This document shows positions 8,680 to 16,800 of a stretch of DNA of 64,000 nt, piece after piece; the first letter of the stretch is position 1, and every line of letters begins with the position of its first letter. The notes under the pieces are model-generated. The model saw only the letters and a program-made list of their open reading frames with translations, made no database searches and was not told the DNA's origin. This DNA comes from Bog-257 sp963805985. Lineage in GTDB: Bacteria > Acidobacteriota > Terriglobia > Terriglobales > Acidobacteriaceae. Location of the stretch: positions 1-64,000 of the forward strand of contig CAWDWG010000010.1 in assembly GCA_963805985.1 (NCBI GenBank), written 5' to 3'. The translations under genes and the position numbers were made by a program.

Positions 8680-9169
8680 CCAAGTCGAGCGGATGATCGT
8701 CACAAGAATTTTTGATGCCCCACGCCAGTTGGTTTGGAAGGCGTGGACGGACCCGAAGTACGTGATGCAGTGGTGGGGACCGAAGGGCTTTACTGCGCCC
8801 GTTTGCCGGATGGATGTTCGCGTCGGAGGAAAGTCCCTCCTCTGCATGAGGACGCCGGATGGGTACGAGGGCTGGAATGCGATTGAATACCACGAGATTG
8901 TTCTGCACGAAAAGATCGTTTCCTCCATGTACTTTTCGGACTCGGAAGGAAACAAGATTGAGCCTGAGCAATTAGGAATAGAACATGAGGCCGTAGAGGG
9001 AGCGTACGACGTGACCCTGTTTGAGGATCTCGGAAACGGCCAGACGAAAGTCACACACATTGGCAATGATTCCATGGAGAGCGCCAAGAACAGCGGGCAA
9101 CTCGAGGGCTGGAACGAGATACTCGAAAAAGTTGCCGCAGTTGTTGCGGAGCTGGCGCAGGCGAAATAA
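8660..9169 (+). CDS. SRPBCC (AHSA1-type) domain protein
   Basis: A 169-residue protein with one START/Bet v1-like fold of the AHSA1 (activator of Hsp90 ATPase C-terminal-like) type. Visible: the N-terminal beta strand and FDAPRQLVWKAWTDPKYVMQWWGPKGF motif region at about 18-45, the DVRVGGKSLLCMRTPDG hairpin at 52-68, and the C-terminal helix GQLEGWNEILEKVAAVVAEL. The ligand is unknown. It is translationally coupled to the ArsR-type regulator upstream, an arrangement very common for this family, which suggests the regulator controls it. Confidence 0.9.
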   Translation: MAENTDSQVERMIVTRIFDAPRQLVWKAWTDPKYVMQWWGPKGFTAPVCRMDVRVGGKSLLCMRTPDGYEGWNAIEYHEIVLHEKIVSSMYFSDSEGNKIEPEQLGIEHEAVEGAYDVTLFEDLGNGQTKVTHIGNDSMESAKNSGQLEGWNEILEKVAAVVAELAQAK

Positions 9170-9213
9170 GAAACTGAAGCTGTGATTCGCGAAACTCAAT
9201 CGTGGAGGAAGAA

Positions 9214-9774
9214 ATGAAAAGAACACCGTTTCTCGCTATCGTCCTGCTGGCATTCGCATTTCCCGGCCATGCCCAGGACACGATGAAGAAAGATGCAGCC
9301 GTCAAACCTGCCGATCCGGAATTGAAAGTCGTGCTCGATTCCTGGAATGAGATTGGCCGCAAGCTGACGGCGATGGCCGAGGATTTTCCCGAGGACAAAT
9401 ATGACTTCAAGCCGACACCCGCGCAGCGCAGTTTCGCAGAGCAATTGCTGCATGCTGCGGGTTCAATGTATTACTTCACCAATCCTGTGATGGGGCGCAA
9501 GCCTCCCGCGGCAGAAGATCCAAAGCGCGACCAGTACAAAACCAAGGCCGACATCGTCGCATTCGTAAAGAAATCCGTTGCCGACGGCGCCGCTGCCATT
9601 CAGTCAAAGGGCGAGAAAGGCCTGATGCAGACCGTCGTATACGGTGATCAGAAAGCGCGCGTTCTCGACATTGCATACGGCATCATCGAGCATAGCGGAG
9701 AACACTACGGCCAGCTGGTTGTGTACTACCGCCTCGCAGGTCTTGTGCCGCCGGAGTCGCGGCCCAAGAAGTAA
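9214..9774 (+). CDS. Secreted DinB/DUF664-like protein
   Basis: A 186-residue protein with a cleavable signal peptide (MKRTPFLAIVLLAFAFPGHAQ). A DinB-like four-helix bundle follows: LDSWNEIGRKLTAMAEDFPEDKYDFKP, then SFAEQLLHAAGSMYYF and IIEHSGEHYGQLVVYYR. Histidines in these helices (LLHAAG, EHSGEHYGQ) match the usual HxxxH metal-site pattern of the superfamily. ATG 9214 is chosen over GTG 9202 because GGAGG at 9204-9208 sits five bases upstream and the signal peptide starts there. A periplasmic location is inferred; the reaction is unknown. It follows the SRPBCC gene by 44 bases and may share its operon. Confidence 0.85.
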   Translation: MKRTPFLAIVLLAFAFPGHAQDTMKKDAAVKPADPELKVVLDSWNEIGRKLTAMAEDFPEDKYDFKPTPAQRSFAEQLLHAAGSMYYFTNPVMGRKPPAAEDPKRDQYKTKADIVAFVKKSVADGAAAIQSKGEKGLMQTVVYGDQKARVLDIAYGIIEHSGEHYGQLVVYYRLAGLVPPESRPKK

Positions 9775-9836
9775 AGCGTTTGTCCTGATAATCGCGTCGA
9801 TGTCAGGATTATTGCCGCAAGTAATCGGGAGCTGCA

Positions 9837-10394
9837 TCACGCGCGAGCTTTGTCGATCATCGCCTCCCAGATACCTTTGGATTTGAGAATGAGTTCAACC
9901 GTCTCGCGGATCGCACCGCGGCCGGCGAGAGCTTTGGTTGTGTAGTGCGCTGCCTTTCTAACTTCCGGAACCGCGTTGCCTACCGCGACCGCGAGGCCAG
10001 CGCGGCGCAGCAAAGGAAGGTCGGGAAGGTCGTCCCCGATGTAGGCGACGGCAGAGTCGGGTACTCCTGACTTTCGGACAATCTCTTCATAAGCCGGCAT
10101 CTTCAACGCTTGTTTCATGTAAATAAATTCCATGTTCATTTCGCGCGCTCGTCGCAGCAGGGCAGAACTTTGACGGCCCGTGATGCAGCCCGTGCGAAGA
10201 CCAGCCGTGTGCGCGAGCGTGAGACCTTGGCCGTCGTGCGCGTCAAAAGTTTTGATTTCAATTGCGATCTCTTCGGTTTGGGACAGCAGGGTGACGCCGC
10301 CATCTGTCATCGTGCCATCGACGTCCATGAGGAGCACCTTAATTTGCGCAGCGCGTTTCCTGAGCGAGGGAGAGATTCTTGGATGATCGGCCAA
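9837..10394 (-). CDS. kdsC: KdsC-like HAD phosphatase (Kdo-8-phosphate phosphatase type)
   Basis: A 185-residue C0-type HAD phosphatase with no cap domain. Motif I is DVDGTMTDGG at 24-33 (nucleophile D24, acid D26). The KTFDAHDGQGL segment near 48-58, motif II-like GCITGRQS, and motif IV GDDLPDLPLLRRAGLAVAVGNAV fit the KdsC family, which forms tetramers and hydrolyses 3-deoxy-manno-octulosonate 8-phosphate in LPS core synthesis. No kdsA or kdsB is adjacent, so a related sugar-phosphate substrate cannot be excluded. It is the second gene on the minus strand after a rhodanese-like gene. Confidence 0.88.
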   Translation of the reverse strand: MADHPRISPSLRKRAAQIKVLLMDVDGTMTDGGVTLLSQTEEIAIEIKTFDAHDGQGLTLAHTAGLRTGCITGRQSSALLRRAREMNMEFIYMKQALKMPAYEEIVRKSGVPDSAVAYIGDDLPDLPLLRRAGLAVAVGNAVPEVRKAAHYTTKALAGRGAIRETVELILKSKGIWEAMIDKARA

Positions 10395-10627
10395 ACACGC
10401 CTCCTGACTATCACTGAAGGATTTCTACCTGGGTCAATGAAAGGACTGGCCACCTCAGCCGAAACCAGGTGCCGCACTTTCGGCTCGGATACAACATACC
10501 GTTGTACCCACTCCTCGGTCTCGCGTCACCAGGACCCTGCCGTCCGGTTGCCGACGGCGTTGGATTTTCTCTGCCGGAAGACGTAGTCGGTCCGGTCGTT
10601 GACCTGGGGCCTTCCCATGGGTCGCTG

Positions 10628-11077
10628 CTAAGTCGAAGTGTCGAGGTGGAAGGACTCTTGGTATGGCTCGACCGGATAACCCGCCGCTTTCCAGGCCGCC
10701 AATCCACCTTTGAGGAACTTGACCCGGTCGATATGCAGAGCAAGCGCTCGATGGGTGATGACTCGACTGGTTTTGTCGCCCGGGCAGGTACAGTAAGCCA
10801 CCGCATCCTGCTCTTTCGGGATGATCGCCGGGTTCTCAAGTATTTCTCTTGGGGGAATCCTCTTGGCGCCGGGGATGATTTCGGTATCGACTAACAAATC
10901 GAGCGGCTGGCGAACATCGAAGAGAAGTATCTCTTGCTTCGAGGCCAACAAGGCGTGGAGCTCCTCTGGAGTGATGCAGTGCTGTTCCAGTAATTGCCGG
11001 TCCCTCGTGCGCTTGATCCAAATTACGATTGCTGTGCACAGCACCACGACGCAAACAGCAGTCACCGCGAGAAACAT
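10628..11077 (-). CDS. Membrane-anchored rhodanese-domain protein
   Basis: A 149-residue protein with one N-terminal transmembrane anchor (about 2-21, FLAVTAVCVVVLCTAIVIWI) followed by a rhodanese domain. The domain has LLFDVRQPLDL at 51-61 and an active-site loop AYCTCPGDKTS (C96, C98), then FLKGGLAAWKAAGYPVEPY. Members bind or transfer persulfide sulfur on the first loop cysteine. I chose ATG at 11077 because GGAGGAG precedes it by about 6 bases; the longer open frame upstream is low-complexity and unsupported. The anchor suggests the domain sits at the membrane, probably in the periplasm. Confidence 0.85.
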   Translation of the reverse strand: MFLAVTAVCVVVLCTAIVIWIKRTRDRQLLEQHCITPEELHALLASKQEILLFDVRQPLDLLVDTEIIPGAKRIPPREILENPAIIPKEQDAVAYCTCPGDKTSRVITHRALALHIDRVKFLKGGLAAWKAAGYPVEPYQESFHLDTST

Positions 11078-11439
11078 CTGTAGTCTCCTCCGTCCTCTGT
11101 AAACCAGATTCCAGCAGAGAGAAAAAGATTCTTCGCACCCCCGATGCCGATCATCGTAGCGAGCGCCAGAGATTGACCCTTGGCCCTGTCTATCGTTACG
11201 TATCCACAAGAGGCTCGGGACAAAACTGGGCCCGGTAGTAGCCACTCGCACACGGCATCGAACTGGGCCGCTGGGCAGGAATGATCCCCCTTCGCAAATT
11301 GTTTGCGCGCTGTTCTTATAGTCGATAGAGTGGTTGCTGTTTTTGATGAATCCTCTCCAGAACTTGCGGCATCCTTCTTGCCGAGTGTCCTCTTTGCGCT
11401 GCATCCTATCCGAGTCTCCATACTTTTTGGGGGTAATTC
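11078..11439. other. Divergent intergenic region, no gene seen
   Basis: This 362-base stretch separates the minus-strand rhodanese gene from the plus-strand transglutaminase operon and must hold both promoters. No hexamer pair stands out. The open frames here on the minus strand lack ribosome-binding sites and family resemblance. Confidence 0.4.
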
Positions 11440-12531
11440 GTGAATCGGCGTAATTTCTTGCAGTCCACCGGCTTGGCAGTCGCCGGCGTCGCACTGACAA
11501 AAGCGGAACTCTCATTTTCTCAGCAAACGCACCCGCCATCCGAAGGTTGGCGCACCTTCGAGGTAACCACTCACGCACAGGTGCTGGAGCCTGTCGGAGA
11601 AACCAAAGTATGGTTACCGGCGGCGCTCATACAGAACACGCCGTTTCAGCGGACGATGTCCAACAAGTTTAGTGCTGATGGCGGCAAGGTAAGAATGGAC
11701 GAAAGCAAGCCGCCGAGCTTGGGTATCGTCGTCGCGACATTCCCCGCGGGCGTAAAGCCGATGCTGACGCTGACCAGCCAGGTGGCTCTGAAGAACTACT
11801 CCATAGACCTGGGCAAGCCCGGTCCGGCGCGGCCACTCCCTGCTGCCGAGTCGCAATATTTTCTGCAGCCGCATAAGAACATTCCGACCGACGGCATCGT
11901 GAAGACCACCGCGACCGAGATCACAAAGGGCGCCACGACGGATGTCGAGAAGGCGCGTGCGATCTACGAGTGGATCGTCGACAACACGTTTCGCGATCCG
12001 AAGGTGCGGGGGTGCGGCCGGGGCGACATTCGCGTCCTGCTCGACACCGGTTACCTGGGCGGCAAGTGTGCTGACCTGAATGCGCTCTACGTCGGACTCG
12101 CGCGTGCCGCAGGCCTCCCGGCGCGCGATGTGTATGGCATTCGTGTGGCGAAGTCCGAGATGGGCTACAAGAGCCTGGGTGCGTCTTCAGAGAAAATCAC
12201 CAAGGCCCAGCACTGTCGGGCAGAAGTGTACTTAACACAATTCGGTTGGGTGCCTGTCGATCCCGCCGACGTGCGGAAGGTGGTTCTGGAAGAGCCGCCC
12301 GGGAACCGTCCACTGAATGACGAGATGGTGACCAGCGCGCGCAAACACCTGTTCGGTTCATGGGAGATGAACTGGATGGCCTACAACTTCGCTCAGGATG
12401 TCGAGCTGCCGGGATCCAGTACAACCGTCTCCTTCCTGATGTATCCGCAAGCGCAAACGGCGGAGCGGACACTCGACAGCCTGGATCCGGACAATTTCAA
12501 GTACGAGATCACTGCGAGAGAGCTATCGTGA
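11440..12531 (+). CDS. Tat-exported transglutaminase-like protein
   Basis: A 363-residue protein starting at GTG, with a twin-arginine signal (NRRNFLQSTGLAVAGVAL), so export of a folded protein is expected. The transglutaminase-like domain lies at about 165-280. The triad is C210 in GGKCADLNALY, H258 in QHCRAEVYL and D274 in WVPVDPADV, all present. Such bacterial domains act as peptidases or amidases more often than as crosslinkers. It is the first gene of a tight operon: its stop overlaps the DoxX-family start (GTGA). Confidence 0.88.
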   Translation: MNRRNFLQSTGLAVAGVALTKAELSFSQQTHPPSEGWRTFEVTTHAQVLEPVGETKVWLPAALIQNTPFQRTMSNKFSADGGKVRMDESKPPSLGIVVATFPAGVKPMLTLTSQVALKNYSIDLGKPGPARPLPAAESQYFLQPHKNIPTDGIVKTTATEITKGATTDVEKARAIYEWIVDNTFRDPKVRGCGRGDIRVLLDTGYLGGKCADLNALYVGLARAAGLPARDVYGIRVAKSEMGYKSLGASSEKITKAQHCRAEVYLTQFGWVPVDPADVRKVVLEEPPGNRPLNDEMVTSARKHLFGSWEMNWMAYNFAQDVELPGSSTTVSFLMYPQAQTAERTLDSLDPDNFKYEITARELS

Positions 12532-13019
12532 TTCCAGCAAGAGCAGATTCCGAGCACCACAAGCCTGCCGCATGCGGACTGGCCCTGGTTCGCGTGACCA
12601 TTGGCGCGATGTTCGTCTGGGTATTCTTCGAGAACCTGGGCAAGGGGCTCTACACGCCGGGCGGCTACGCAGGATTGATCCACTATTACATCGAGAAGGG
12701 TCACTCGCCGGCTGTGTGGAAAGCAATTATGGCGTCGGCGGCGAGCCATGCCGCGATGGCGGCTCCGATGCAGGCGATACTCGAGATGTCGCTCGGCGTG
12801 CTGCTCGTCATCGGTCTGTTCACGCGCCCCGTGGCATTTGTTGCGTTCTTGTACCTGGGCAGCCTTTGGATGTCGGAGTGGGGCACGGCATGGACCTGGG
12901 AACTCTTGAACCCGGTTCTAGCGTCGCTCGCGCTGGCAATAGGGCGTGCGGGCCGAGCGTGGGGTGTCGACGCCTGGCTGGCACAGCGATGGCCGAACGC
13001 TCCGTGGTGGTTGCTCTGA
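12528..13019 (+). CDS. DoxX/TQO-like integral membrane protein
   Basis: A 163-residue protein with four membrane segments (near 18-36, 60-78, 82-102 and 125-143). The pattern is that of the DoxX / thiosulfate:quinone oxidoreductase small-subunit superfamily: LALVRVTIGAMFVWVFFENL, GKGLYTPGGYAGLI, then MSLGVLLVIGLFTRPVAFVAF. The start is GTG 12528, overlapping the transglutaminase stop by four bases. A redox role is only a family-level inference. Confidence 0.8.
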   Translation: MIPARADSEHHKPAACGLALVRVTIGAMFVWVFFENLGKGLYTPGGYAGLIHYYIEKGHSPAVWKAIMASAASHAAMAAPMQAILEMSLGVLLVIGLFTRPVAFVAFLYLGSLWMSEWGTAWTWELLNPVLASLALAIGRAGRAWGVDAWLAQRWPNAPWWLL

Positions 13020-13029
13020 GCCAGGACCA

Positions 13030-13719
13030 GTGCGCGTCTCCGTCATCATTCCCACGCATAATGAAGCGCAGGCCATCGGTCGCGTTCTAGCCGATCTTCC
13101 CGCCGATCTTGTCACGGAAGTCCTGGTGGTCGACAGCAATTCCACCGATGGGACGGCCGAGATTGCCGAGCAGATGGGAGCACGCGTCCTGCGCGAACCG
13201 CGCCGCGGATATGGGCGAGCCTGTTTAACCGGGCTTGCCGCGGCAAGCGCTCCCGACATCGTCGTTTTCCTCGACGGAGACTACAGCGATCGGCCCGATG
13301 AATTGCCGCTTCTGCTCGCGCCCATCACCGAAGGCCGAGCGGACATCACACTGGGCTCGCGGCTGGCAAAACAGAACCATCCTGACGCGCTGCCTTGGCA
13401 CTCAGTATTCGGAAATCGGCTGGCGGCCGGCATGATCCGGGTTTTATATGGCCAACGAATCAGCGATCTGGGCCCGTTTCGCGCCGCGCGTGCCGATGTC
13501 CTGCGGCAACTCGCACTGGAAGAGCCTACCTACGGCTGGGCAGTCGAGATGATCCTGAAGGGCGCGCTCGGCGGCTTCCGGATTGTCGAGGTGCCAGTCA
13601 GCTACTATCCGCGCATCGGGAAATCGAAGATCAGTGGCACGCTGCGGGGCACGGTCGGTGCGGCGTGGTTTATCCTCACTCTGATCGTGCGCTACCGTTT
13701 TCGGCGTCGAAAAACGTGA
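13030..13719 (+). CDS. Family 2 glycosyltransferase (DPM1-like)
   Basis: A 229-residue GT-A fold glycosyltransferase. The nucleotide-sugar binding strand VSVIIPTHNEAQAIG is at residues 3-17, VLVVDSNSTDGTAEIAEQ follows, and the metal-binding DxD is in FLDGDYSDRPDEL. RGYGRACLTGL and the C-terminal EVPVSYYPRIGKSKISG fit the dolichyl/polyprenyl-phosphate sugar transferase group. It has one hydrophobic C-terminal segment (AAWFILTLIVRY). GTG 13030 is chosen because AGGA lies just upstream and the domain begins immediately. It overlaps the DUF2064 gene (GTGA). Confidence 0.88.
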   Translation: MRVSVIIPTHNEAQAIGRVLADLPADLVTEVLVVDSNSTDGTAEIAEQMGARVLREPRRGYGRACLTGLAAASAPDIVVFLDGDYSDRPDELPLLLAPITEGRADITLGSRLAKQNHPDALPWHSVFGNRLAAGMIRVLYGQRISDLGPFRAARADVLRQLALEEPTYGWAVEMILKGALGGFRIVEVPVSYYPRIGKSKISGTLRGTVGAAWFILTLIVRYRFRRRKT

Positions 13720-14453
13720 AGCTCCAGGCCGATATGGAATCCGGCGAGACTCCCCATCCTTCAAGAGACCGCACGCTCGTGATCATGGCCAAAGCGCCAC
13801 GGCCGGGATTGGTCAAAACCCGTTTAGCGCAGAGCCTTCCCGTGGAAGAGGTCACTGAGCTGTATCGTTGTCTTCTGGACGACACTTTGGCTCTGGCGCA
13901 CTCGCTGCCTGGCGTGAAGGTCGCCATCATGTGCCCTGCGTTGGATGTCAAGGAACTGGCACAGTTGGCCGGAGCTACGGCTGTCGTGGCGCAGCCAGTG
14001 GAAGGGCTAGCGGCAGCGTTGATGTCGGTCTTTGCGAACTTTGCAGCGGACGGCCGGCAGCGCGTTATCGCCTTCAACAGCGACAGCCCGCACCTGCCGG
14101 CTTCGGTTCTGACGAGCGCATTCGAGATGCTCACCGCGCATGACGTCGTGGTCGGCCCGACACATGACGGCGGCTATTATCTCGTTGGGGCGAAGGGCGA
14201 CCATGCCGGTCTTTTTGACGGCGACGGAATGGGAACCGACAGCGCACTCGACGCGCTGCTGGCTCGGGCTCGCAAGCTGCAGCTTTCCGTGGCCTTCACC
14301 GATCCCTTCTACGATATCGATGTGGAGAGCGACCTAACCCGCCTTGAGGCGGAGCTGCGACTTGCTCCGTCGCGGGCGCCACGAACGGCGGCATGGTTGA
14401 CACAGCGGCAACAGGTGATCGCGCTCTCGCGAATCGCCGCTGGGGACAAGTGA
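13716..14453 (+). CDS. DUF2064/TIGR04282-type nucleotidyl/glycosyltransferase
   Basis: A 245-residue protein with a GT-A-like Rossmann fold of the DUF2064 (TIGR04282, 'arsenosugar biosynthesis glycosyltransferase') family. Seen: TLVIMAKAPRPGLVKTRLAQSLP near 21-43, RVIAFNSDSPHLP with the metal-site aspartates, VVVGPTHDGGYYLVGAKG, and DPFYDIDVESDLTRLEAEL. No arsenic genes are nearby, so the TIGR name should not be taken as function. The start is GTG 13716 (GTGA overlap) or ATG 13734. It sits between a GT2 and a GT-C gene, so a role in glycan assembly is more likely. Confidence 0.85.
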   Translation: MKLQADMESGETPHPSRDRTLVIMAKAPRPGLVKTRLAQSLPVEEVTELYRCLLDDTLALAHSLPGVKVAIMCPALDVKELAQLAGATAVVAQPVEGLAAALMSVFANFAADGRQRVIAFNSDSPHLPASVLTSAFEMLTAHDVVVGPTHDGGYYLVGAKGDHAGLFDGDGMGTDSALDALLARARKLQLSVAFTDPFYDIDVESDLTRLEAELRLAPSRAPRTAAWLTQRQQVIALSRIAAGDK

Positions 14454-15736
14454 AGCTCACTCCGTCTCACCGGCTGTACGGGATCGGTGCCATCCTGCTG
14501 GTGGCGCTGGTCGTTTGCGCGCGCAGGTTCGGCGGCCAGGGCGAAGCTTTCCCCCTCATGCCGCTGGCGGTAGCGGGCGTCGCGTATCTTCTCGCCATCC
14601 GCGAGCTCTTCTGCACACCAAACTTTCCCAAGCACGTGATTGTCATCGCTCTCGGGTTGGCCGCAGTGTGGCACGTTGCATTCCTTGCAATACCGACGGG
14701 CTCCGATGACGACGTTCGCCGCTATGTTTGGGATGGCCGCCTGCAGCGGCTAGGCTACAACCCCTACATTGTGGTACCCAACGATCCGGCGGTCGCCGCT
14801 TTGCACACGACCGAGACGCGCACGATGAATCATCCGGATCTGCCCAGCCCGTATCCACCGGGGGCTCAGCTTTTCTTTCGTGCCGTCACCGCGATTCACG
14901 AGTCTGTCTTTGCGATGCGAGCCGCGTTTGTGATTTGCGACCTGGTCATCGTTCTCGTTTTGTTCGATGTCTTACGCGGGACCGGCCGGGGAACGCACTG
15001 GATTCTGGCTTACGCTTGGAACCCGCTGCTGGCGACGGAAGTGGCGGGCAGCGGTCACATCGACATTCTCGGCCTACTTCTACTGCTGATATCCTTCGCC
15101 GCCCTGCTGCGCCGCTGGCGTGCGATTGCAGCCGTAGCGTTCGCGCTGGCGATCGCCGTAAAGTTTCTTCCGATTGTGCTGCTGCCGCTCTACTGGCGGC
15201 GTGTTCGCGTGCGCGACGCGATCCTAGCCGCAGCGGTGTTCGCAGTCCTGTATCTGCCGTTTCTAAGCCATGGGCGAATTCCGACAGGCTCGCTCGGTAC
15301 TTACATTCAGAGTTATCGTTTCAACGATCCGGTGTTTACTTTGCTCGAGCGAGTGATGACTCCGCAGGTCATAGCGGGAGTCGCAGCCTTTGTCGGCGTT
15401 CTGATCGCAGTCTGGTTTAGAACCAAATCCCAGACACTGTCCGAGGACGCATTTGCGTGGCCGATAGCTGCGTCGCTTCTGTGTGCGCCGGTTGTGTATC
15501 CATGGTACTTGCTGTGGCTGTTGCCGTTCGTGCGATCGAAGTCGACGCTGCCGCTCATCCTCTGGACGGTGAGCATTATCCCGACGTACATCGTGTGGCA
15601 TCTGCGCGCGCTAGGGCATCCGTGGGTTCTCCCTGGCTGGGTTCTGATGCTGGAATACGGATCCGTTGCAATGACCGCTGTAATCATCTTGTTGCGCCAC
15701 ATCATCCGGCCCCGCCGCGCTAAAGTGGCTCTCTAA
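14450..15736 (+). CDS. Polytopic GT-C/GT87-like mannosyltransferase family protein
   Basis: A 428-residue integral membrane protein with about ten to twelve hydrophobic segments. A luminal/periplasmic loop follows TM2-3 and contains DDDVRRYVWDGRLQRLGYNP; the acidic pair is typical of the catalytic loop of polyprenyl-phosphate-sugar-dependent GT-C enzymes. The end is basic (RHIIRPRRAKVAL). It closes the operon that begins at 11440, and its GTG start overlaps the preceding stop. The upstream DPM1-like GT2 could supply the lipid-linked sugar donor it uses; that pairing is inference. Confidence 0.78.
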   Translation: MKLTPSHRLYGIGAILLVALVVCARRFGGQGEAFPLMPLAVAGVAYLLAIRELFCTPNFPKHVIVIALGLAAVWHVAFLAIPTGSDDDVRRYVWDGRLQRLGYNPYIVVPNDPAVAALHTTETRTMNHPDLPSPYPPGAQLFFRAVTAIHESVFAMRAAFVICDLVIVLVLFDVLRGTGRGTHWILAYAWNPLLATEVAGSGHIDILGLLLLLISFAALLRRWRAIAAVAFALAIAVKFLPIVLLPLYWRRVRVRDAILAAAVFAVLYLPFLSHGRIPTGSLGTYIQSYRFNDPVFTLLERVMTPQVIAGVAAFVGVLIAVWFRTKSQTLSEDAFAWPIAASLLCAPVVYPWYLLWLLPFVRSKSTLPLILWTVSIIPTYIVWHLRALGHPWVLPGWVLMLEYGSVAMTAVIILLRHIIRPRRAKVAL

Positions 15737-15856
15737 AGAGTTTTCGGCTTAACCCGGCGGCGCTAAACCGCCGCTCTACCGTTATAGTTCTTCGTATCCT
15801 GAAGCACCTGCCCGTCATCCAACATCCGTCGTTGAATTCACCAAGGAGGAACCCTC

Positions 15857-16594
15857 ATGACACATCTGCGCTGCAATAGAGCAATACGTCTTCTGTCGAT
15901 CCTTGGGGTAATGGTTCTTACTGTAACTTCCTGGGCGCAGCAGCGCTCGCCAATCGCTGAAAAACTCGCCAAGACTTACGGCCTCGATTCGTTTGGGCAG
16001 ATCGACGCGATTCGCTATACCTGGAACGCAACCTTCCCGGGCGTCAATATTTCCCGCACCTGGACCTGGGAGCCGAAGACCGGCCAGATCACCTATGAGG
16101 GAAAAGATAAAGACGGCAAACCGGTGAAGGTCACCTACCTGCGCTCTCAGCTCAGCAGTCAATCTGCCGAGGTCAAGGACGACATCGACCCCGGCTTCCA
16201 GAATGACAATTATTGGCTGATCTTCCCGCTCCATCTTTACTGGGACACCAGCGCCACCGTGACCGATGAAGGCCAGCAAAAGCTGCCACTGGGGAAGGGT
16301 TCCGCCGATAGAATCGTCGCGAAATATCATCCCTCGCTAGGCGGCTATACACCGGGTGACACCTGGACCCTCTACGTCGGCACCGACGGGCGAGTGGAAG
16401 AATTCCGATATGACCGCGGCGGCCCCAGGAAGCCAAAGGTGGTCATCGCGACGTGGACAGGCTACAAAATGGCAGGTCCACTGCTGATCTCAACCGAGCA
16501 CCGCGGCACGGCCGATGGCGCTCCGTTGCACCTTTGGTTCACGAATGTTGCCGTCAAGCTGGCGGGATCGAACACCTGGATGGACGCGAAATAG
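15857..16594 (+). CDS. Secreted hypothetical protein
   Basis: A 245-residue protein with a signal peptide (LLSILGVMVLTVTSWAQQ, cleavage near 28). The mature part is beta-rich with many aromatic residues: RYTWNATFPGVNISRTWTW, QITYEGKDKDGKPVKVTYL, WLIFPLHLYWDTSA, then GYTPGDTWTLYVGTDGRVEE. This resembles a small lipocalin/LolA-like barrel in style, but no family is recognised with confidence. It has a good ribosome-binding site (AAGGAGGA, 15842-15849). It stands alone, 120 bases after the glycosyltransferase operon. Confidence 0.75.
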   Translation: MTHLRCNRAIRLLSILGVMVLTVTSWAQQRSPIAEKLAKTYGLDSFGQIDAIRYTWNATFPGVNISRTWTWEPKTGQITYEGKDKDGKPVKVTYLRSQLSSQSAEVKDDIDPGFQNDNYWLIFPLHLYWDTSATVTDEGQQKLPLGKGSADRIVAKYHPSLGGYTPGDTWTLYVGTDGRVEEFRYDRGGPRKPKVVIATWTGYKMAGPLLISTEHRGTADGAPLHLWFTNVAVKLAGSNTWMDAK

Positions 16595-16800
16595 CAGCGG
16601 TGTACTTCTTCGTGGGTTGGTAGAGCGGGCCTTCAGGCCCGCGTAAGCGCGATCATCTATTACCTGAGCCGGCTTCAGCCGACGACAGAGTGCCGCCGGC
16701 TGAAGCCGGCTCCATCTGGGAAGAGGCGCAGCATAACGCGGCGCTAAAGCACCGCACTACCCGATGTAAGAAGGGCAAAAACGCAGCAAGCAGCGAGTTT
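16595..16800. repeat. Intergenic palindromic repeat cluster
   Basis: Between two convergent genes. Contains GCGGGCCTTCAGGCCCGC (16625-16642), GAGCCGGCTTCAGCCGACG (16669-16687) and GCCGCCGGCTGAAGCCGGCT (16692-16711), which are short GC palindromes of the kind scattered through intergenic DNA in this window. They could form hairpins that end transcription from both sides. Confidence 0.65.

Noticed and set aside
13716..14453. Arsenosugar biosynthesis role for the DUF2064 protein
   Set aside because: The family name suggests it, but no arsenic-related gene lies nearby and the neighbours are glycan-assembly enzymes.
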